64,000 nucleotides of DNA from Tubulanus polymorphus. Lineage: Eukaryota > Nemertea > Palaeonemertea > Tubulaniformes > Tubulanidae. The stretch is taken from positions 18,047,110 to 18,111,109 of the forward strand of contig NC_134030.1 in assembly GCF_964204645.1 (NCBI RefSeq). Direction: 5' to 3'. Shown here one piece after another: positions 26,501-32,500 of the stretch (the first letter of the stretch is position 1; the number at the start of each line of letters is the position of its first letter). The notes beneath the pieces are model-generated. The model saw only the letters and a list, made by a program, of their open reading frames with translations. It did not search any database and had not been told where the DNA came from. The translations under genes were made by a program, and so were the position numbers.

Positions 26501-29500
26501 TGTTTTTCAGGTGTCTATGAAATAAGCCGAGATGTTTTAGGTAAGAACTAAATAATAGTAACGAACTATAAATATCGAGGTCTAGGGTCGAAAGCAGACG
26601 CTTTAAAAGAAAATTATCTATAGAACTCTGACTGGAATCTTTAGTCCATTTTTGTTTATGTCTCGTGATTTCCTGATGAGCCAGAAACTTGTTTGACTGA
26701 CTTTTTATCAAATATTTCAAAAGAGGTTTAAAATAGAAGTGTTGATGTCATCAGTAGTTAATGCTATGTTTGATCAAACTTGATTGTGAATACTGTTTTC
26801 CATTTTTCAGAAATGAAATTGAAAATCGCAGTTTTCAAATCTATCAAAGGTAAGAGGTCTATGTAAATATTGCATCAGAATCAGCAGGGTTTATTTCATC
26901 ATTTTCCCAGATTCAACCTGAGCTCAATTTTTTGTGGATCTCAATTGCTCATTGCTTTCATGTTGAATAACTTTTAGAATTGTACGCTGGACGAGCTGAA
27001 AGATTTAAGAAAGAACTCAAAGAGAAACTGAAACAAGAGGAAAATGAAGAGAGTAAAAATGAGGAGGAATTGAACAGAATAATTCACAGTTCAGTTTGTC
27101 AGGCGTTTAAATATATCGCTGATATGAATGAAACTAAATATTGATTTAATATCTCAAATTATACATGCACTTAACATGTAACATGCTAAATGGGAATGAA
27201 TGCACATGTAACATGTTCATGTAAATGAATGCGCATTTAACATCGTTCAAACATCTTTGATACATTTCAGAAACTCTGAAGGATGATAAAGTTGTTGGAT
27301 ATAGAGGTTTGTACATAATTCAACTGTTTCAATCACAAACCAGTTTTTATCATGAATAATCTGTTTGATTTTCTCTATTTATATTTCAGTGAGTCGAAAT
27401 GAGATAAGTGAGTTCTGATTGATATTTATAATGAGCACAATTTGTAAATATTATCAGTACGTTAGACTGCGCGATTGCCTCTGATTTCATGAAACTAATC
27501 AATAAATGTCATGTTGTAATTTGTCATATTTACCTGTTTATAAGTTGCATGTGATTTTCTATATTCATAGATTCTAAACTACATGAATTAGCCGATAAAG
27601 AGTTTGAAGATAGGAAAGGTACTGTACACATTACAAAGTGTGAAAGTTAACGTGTTTTATGTTTAAAATCTTATTTATGTTTATTATCAATGTTTATTAC
27701 AGTTGGTAGTGGTTATAGAATAAAGACACCTGAAGAAATAGTGACTGTAACACTGAATATACCGGCACAACTCCGCACTGGTAAGTGACTACAGTGAAGT
27801 GGTGAACTTGAATTCAATACAGTTAAAATGAATTGCGAGTTATTTTGACAAGTTGAGAACGAGGCAAATCAGTTCATTACAAATTTTCTGTGTTTTTAAA
27901 TCGTTGGAATTTCATTTAATTTTTGTAGAGTTGGATTCAGCTAGACGTGATCCAGTTATTCTGTGGGATCGAGCGGGTATTGTATAAGTCTGTTATAAAT
28001 CTTACCTGTTTATGCCACTGATCTCACCATGTATTTCATCGATCCCAACAATGGCTGGCATGAAATAATTTTTCTGTGATAACGGAATTTTCAGCTTCTT
28101 AGGAGCATTAGTCTGGAATATTCTGCGACTGATCTTTGTCCCTGCAAAAAATCCTTTATCTGATCGTTTAGGAATTACCAGAAAATGTTATTCTATTTTA
28201 AACTCGATCATGAGGAGCATACCCTGAAAATGGTTTTCTAACCCGGGTTTACTAGTCTTATAAATGAAGTTTTATAATGAAACCAAGCTCAATGAATGTT
28301 GTGTCTATGTTTGCTGTTTTCATCAGAATTTCAGTGGAATATTTCAAGGATGAATTCATTCGTGCAATACAATCTGATGAATCATTGAAAACTGATACTC
28401 GAACTGCCTTAGATAAAAGTAAGTTACTTCTACAGTAAACTACATTTACATCTACAGTAAACTACATTTACATCTACAGTAATCTACAGTAAACTACATT
28501 TACATCTACAGTAAACTACATTTACATCTACAATTAGACACAGTTATTCACTGAGATTGTTAATCATTGAAATTTGCTTGTGGTTTCTTGAACAATCAAG
28601 TAACATCAACGATTTGTTGAGGAGAGAAAACTCGAAAGGTAAAATTCTCTCATGAAACTTGGATAAGATATTTGTTTTTACGAACCGAAAAATTTTACTT
28701 GAGATGAAATGATTCAAACGTTGTCTTCTATTTTTAGTTGTTGATAGAATTTATGGTGACGTGAAAAACAAAATAAAATCAATATCTACAGGTTTGTATT
28801 TTGATAATTTACTATCAATTCCTGCATTTAAATGTGAGATATATTTCCCGCTCACGTCACGTCACGTCATATCACGTCGTAATTTTGAAGGTGATTAGTT
28901 TTATTTCATTCTTCATCGCAGATTGATTTATGTCTGAATTTACGTTCTACTTCTATTTGTGATTTCAGAGGAATTAAAGGAACGAGGAATCGTAGCTTAT
29001 ATAGAAGTGAGCAGAATTCCACAGTTTCGAGTTACCCGTAAACTCCTATAACACTATATAGACTCCTAACCTGTATATTCCTAACACTAAACTCCAACCA
29101 CTGAGACTGAACTAAATTCAACCATAGTTGAAGTAAACTGTATGATTTGACCTGTTTAGATCTACTCAATGTTTGTATATGAATTATTGTGTTTCTGTTT
29201 TTCAGTAAAAGATGAAATATCGAGTAAGTACTGATAACAACTTACACATTGTAGTCTAGGTAAATAGATTTACGAAATGATATGATAAGTTGTGTTTTGA
29301 TAGCTCCAATCCAAAAAAAATCCAATGAAACTGCTCAGAGTGCTTTACAGATGATGAAAATGCTTCCTTCAACGGGAAGGATTGGTAAAGAATAATATGT
29401 TTCCCTCTCCCTGCAGTAATCTATTGTGTTCATTCTGTTTCAGTGAATTACATCAAACCAATTATTGAAAACAGAATCCCAGAATTTGAAGGTGAATATA

Positions 29501-32500
29501 TTATGTTGACTGATTATTTTGCTTCTCATGTGGAATACACAGTTATTTCGCATATGGTCGACTGTATTTTGTAGGAAGATATTGTGACGCTATAGCAGCA
29601 TAAATAGTTTACAACAGTTGACATCATGATATTTTCTAAATATTTTCTAAATTAGTCTCTGGTCCTGGTTAGGTACATTGTAACATGTAAAATTTCAGAT
29701 TCACTAGTGACTGTTTTAGAAGAGAAATGTAAAAAGGCTCGCAGTATGTGGTCATCAAAACACTGGGTATATGATATATCTGGAAGGTGTAAGTTCACGG
29801 TGAAATCAGTTTGTGATTTATAATAGAATTCTATTGTATAAAAACTTGTCTATTGTTTATTACATATAGTGTCTGTACTCAGTGAATTTACCAGTGAAAC
29901 TTCAAAGACAAACACAGGTTATTGGAAACAAGTCAAAGAATGTTTCGGTAAATAATAAATTCTTGTTTCACTGAACGTTTTATCAAATGATCTGTTTTTA
30001 GGTTTTGAATAATAATTGTTTGTTCTGTTTTAATAGGAGATAAAATTAACAGTGAAACAAATACAACTAAACTAACAGATATAGGTGAATATCAATACAA
30101 TAACAACTTATTATTCAAATTAACAAAAAAATTTTGCGTTGAATTCATTGAAGATAAAATTTATTGATGTCATCAGATCATCAGAGGCATCTGTTTTGAT
30201 TCAGAGCCAAGTTTAAGTGATGTTAAACTATGAATGACAGTTTGTATCGATGTGAAATAATCTTCAGACCGAGTTCATCGTAGATGACTAAAATCAGTTG
30301 CGTCTAAACACAAAAACGTTTAAGCAACCGGTATCAAATCAAATATTATCAGATTTAAAATCAATCATTTATTTATTTATTTGTTTTCAGTTGATGAGTG
30401 TTTGGGTGAATGCACTAAAACAATAAGTGACAAGTGGCACCTTGGTGAGTACCCATCATGAGTACCTCTCATGACCACCCCCAATGAGTACCTCTCATGA
30501 GTACGTTGTTCTAATAACCACCAAGCTTCTTGAGTTCTGTTAAGTACGGAACGTGAATACAAATCTTAATTCGAGTACAATAAACTACTGGAAGACGAAT
30601 GAGTAACAAAGATTAACTATCGAGATATGTGATCAGTGTAGTGGTGAGTACATGAGTACCAAATACAGACACTCAACTGAGTACCCAGTCCCGGTACCTG
30701 AATCGTTTAAAGACATTTAAATGATGTAATTTATTGATCAAGTTGAAACAAACTGCAACGGAACCAGTTTCAATGACAGTTTTTCTGTGAACTTATGTTT
30801 ATGTTTTGATATTTTTAGGTGATTTTAAGAAACGCAAAATGATCGTAGATACAGGTAAATATTGTGTAGCTCTGATATTCAGCCTAGTACTGCCCCCTGG
30901 TGACTGTATGAGATGTATCTATTCTGTTATTTGTATTATAGAAGTGATTGTTGATGAGATAAAACGCGACTATTTTCAAACTCCCGAATTTAGAAGTAAG
31001 TTTCCAATAAAATCAGAACCTGTTTTAACAACCAGAACTCAAATATTTGTGTATTATTATTTATAGGTTCAGTTGAGACTGCAGTGAATGAAGCTATCAA
31101 GAATTCAGGTAATTGAATATTTCCAATTAATTAATTTCCAATTAATTCTTCAATTGAAATTTTGAATTGACTTCAGAATTGAGTTCAGTTTGGCTGAAAA
31201 TGTATCTTTTTATTGTATCAACATATTTCATTTTTACAGATGAATCAAGACTTAACAATAAACCAAACTATGAAGCTGCAGGTTTGTAAAACTCAAATTT
31301 CTGCTAATTTGACCTGACGAATTTCACAGATTAGAAAACAAATTCCCTGAGAACATTTTGAAATATGTCAGTTATTTCCATTTCCATGGTTTCTCGTCGT
31401 TACTAGAGGGGTAGTCACCCTTATTGATGACTTACCCCTAAGGGTAACTATGAAAAGCAGTCTATGAAACCAGGAAGATTATGTAATATTCTGTTCAGAA
31501 TTAAATTTTATTATTTCAGTGAAGTGGATAGCTGATGAAATGAAAGGTAAATTGACTGATAATAAATACTCAGTTTCATTATGAGTTTGTGTTGATGTTT
31601 ACTGAATCATTTCTAATTTCAGATTTCACGGTTATACCATCTGAATCTTATGGTAAGTAATATTGTTTATATCTATATATGTTATGTGGGCGCCTCATCT
31701 GTCAGCCAACTGGGCGGGAATTTGAGTAACAATTCACTAAAAATCCTGATGTTTTTTTCAGAGCGTAATGAATTTGCTAAACGTGCACGAGTAGAAGGTA
31801 ATGAATAAATAATGTGTGTTAAAATTGATGTTATCAATTTTGATAATGTTTTATAATATATTCTATTTCTATTTCAGTAATGAGAAAATCAAGAGAGTTG
31901 ATAGATGAGATACGTGCTATAACAGATAAAAGTAATCAATATTGACTTCTATAAGCATCTTACTGACTCAATAATTCCATATTCATGAATTCATGTTTCC
32001 ACATTTATATATAGTCATGTAACATGTCTTAAGGTTCCCAAACCGGAAATTTCAAAATAATATTTCCTGGCTCAAAATATTTGCGTTGTAAGTTGATAGA
32101 CTTTCCTCTAATTCGGGAAATACATTTGAAATTCATTTTGCGCCTCAACTTTCTTCGGCGATCTTTCTTGAAAATCACCTTCATCAACCAATCACCAGTA
32201 AAATGTTTATAGTTTGATGCATCAGTTTTTCGGGAATAATTTATTTTATTTTCAGACATATTAAGAAGGCGCGGTTTCCTGGTAGATGATGAATAGTGCA
32301 AGTAAATCATACAGTCGTCACTTTCTGATTTAAACCATATGATCGAGGTTAAACTAGTTTTGAGGTTAAATGGTTTGAAATAAAATATATCGATGAAATT
32401 GAGATGAAATTAAGTTCCGTTTTCTCCTGGTTTATGAGAAATCCAGTTTTAGAATCGTTTTCCACGAGAAACTACGTAGTTGATTGTTTAAAAAAAAGAG

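Noticed and set aside
28594-28640. Another tail exon ending GAAAG|gtaaaa
   Set aside because: No acceptor gives phase-1 entry without an immediate stop, and the upstream tract is weak.
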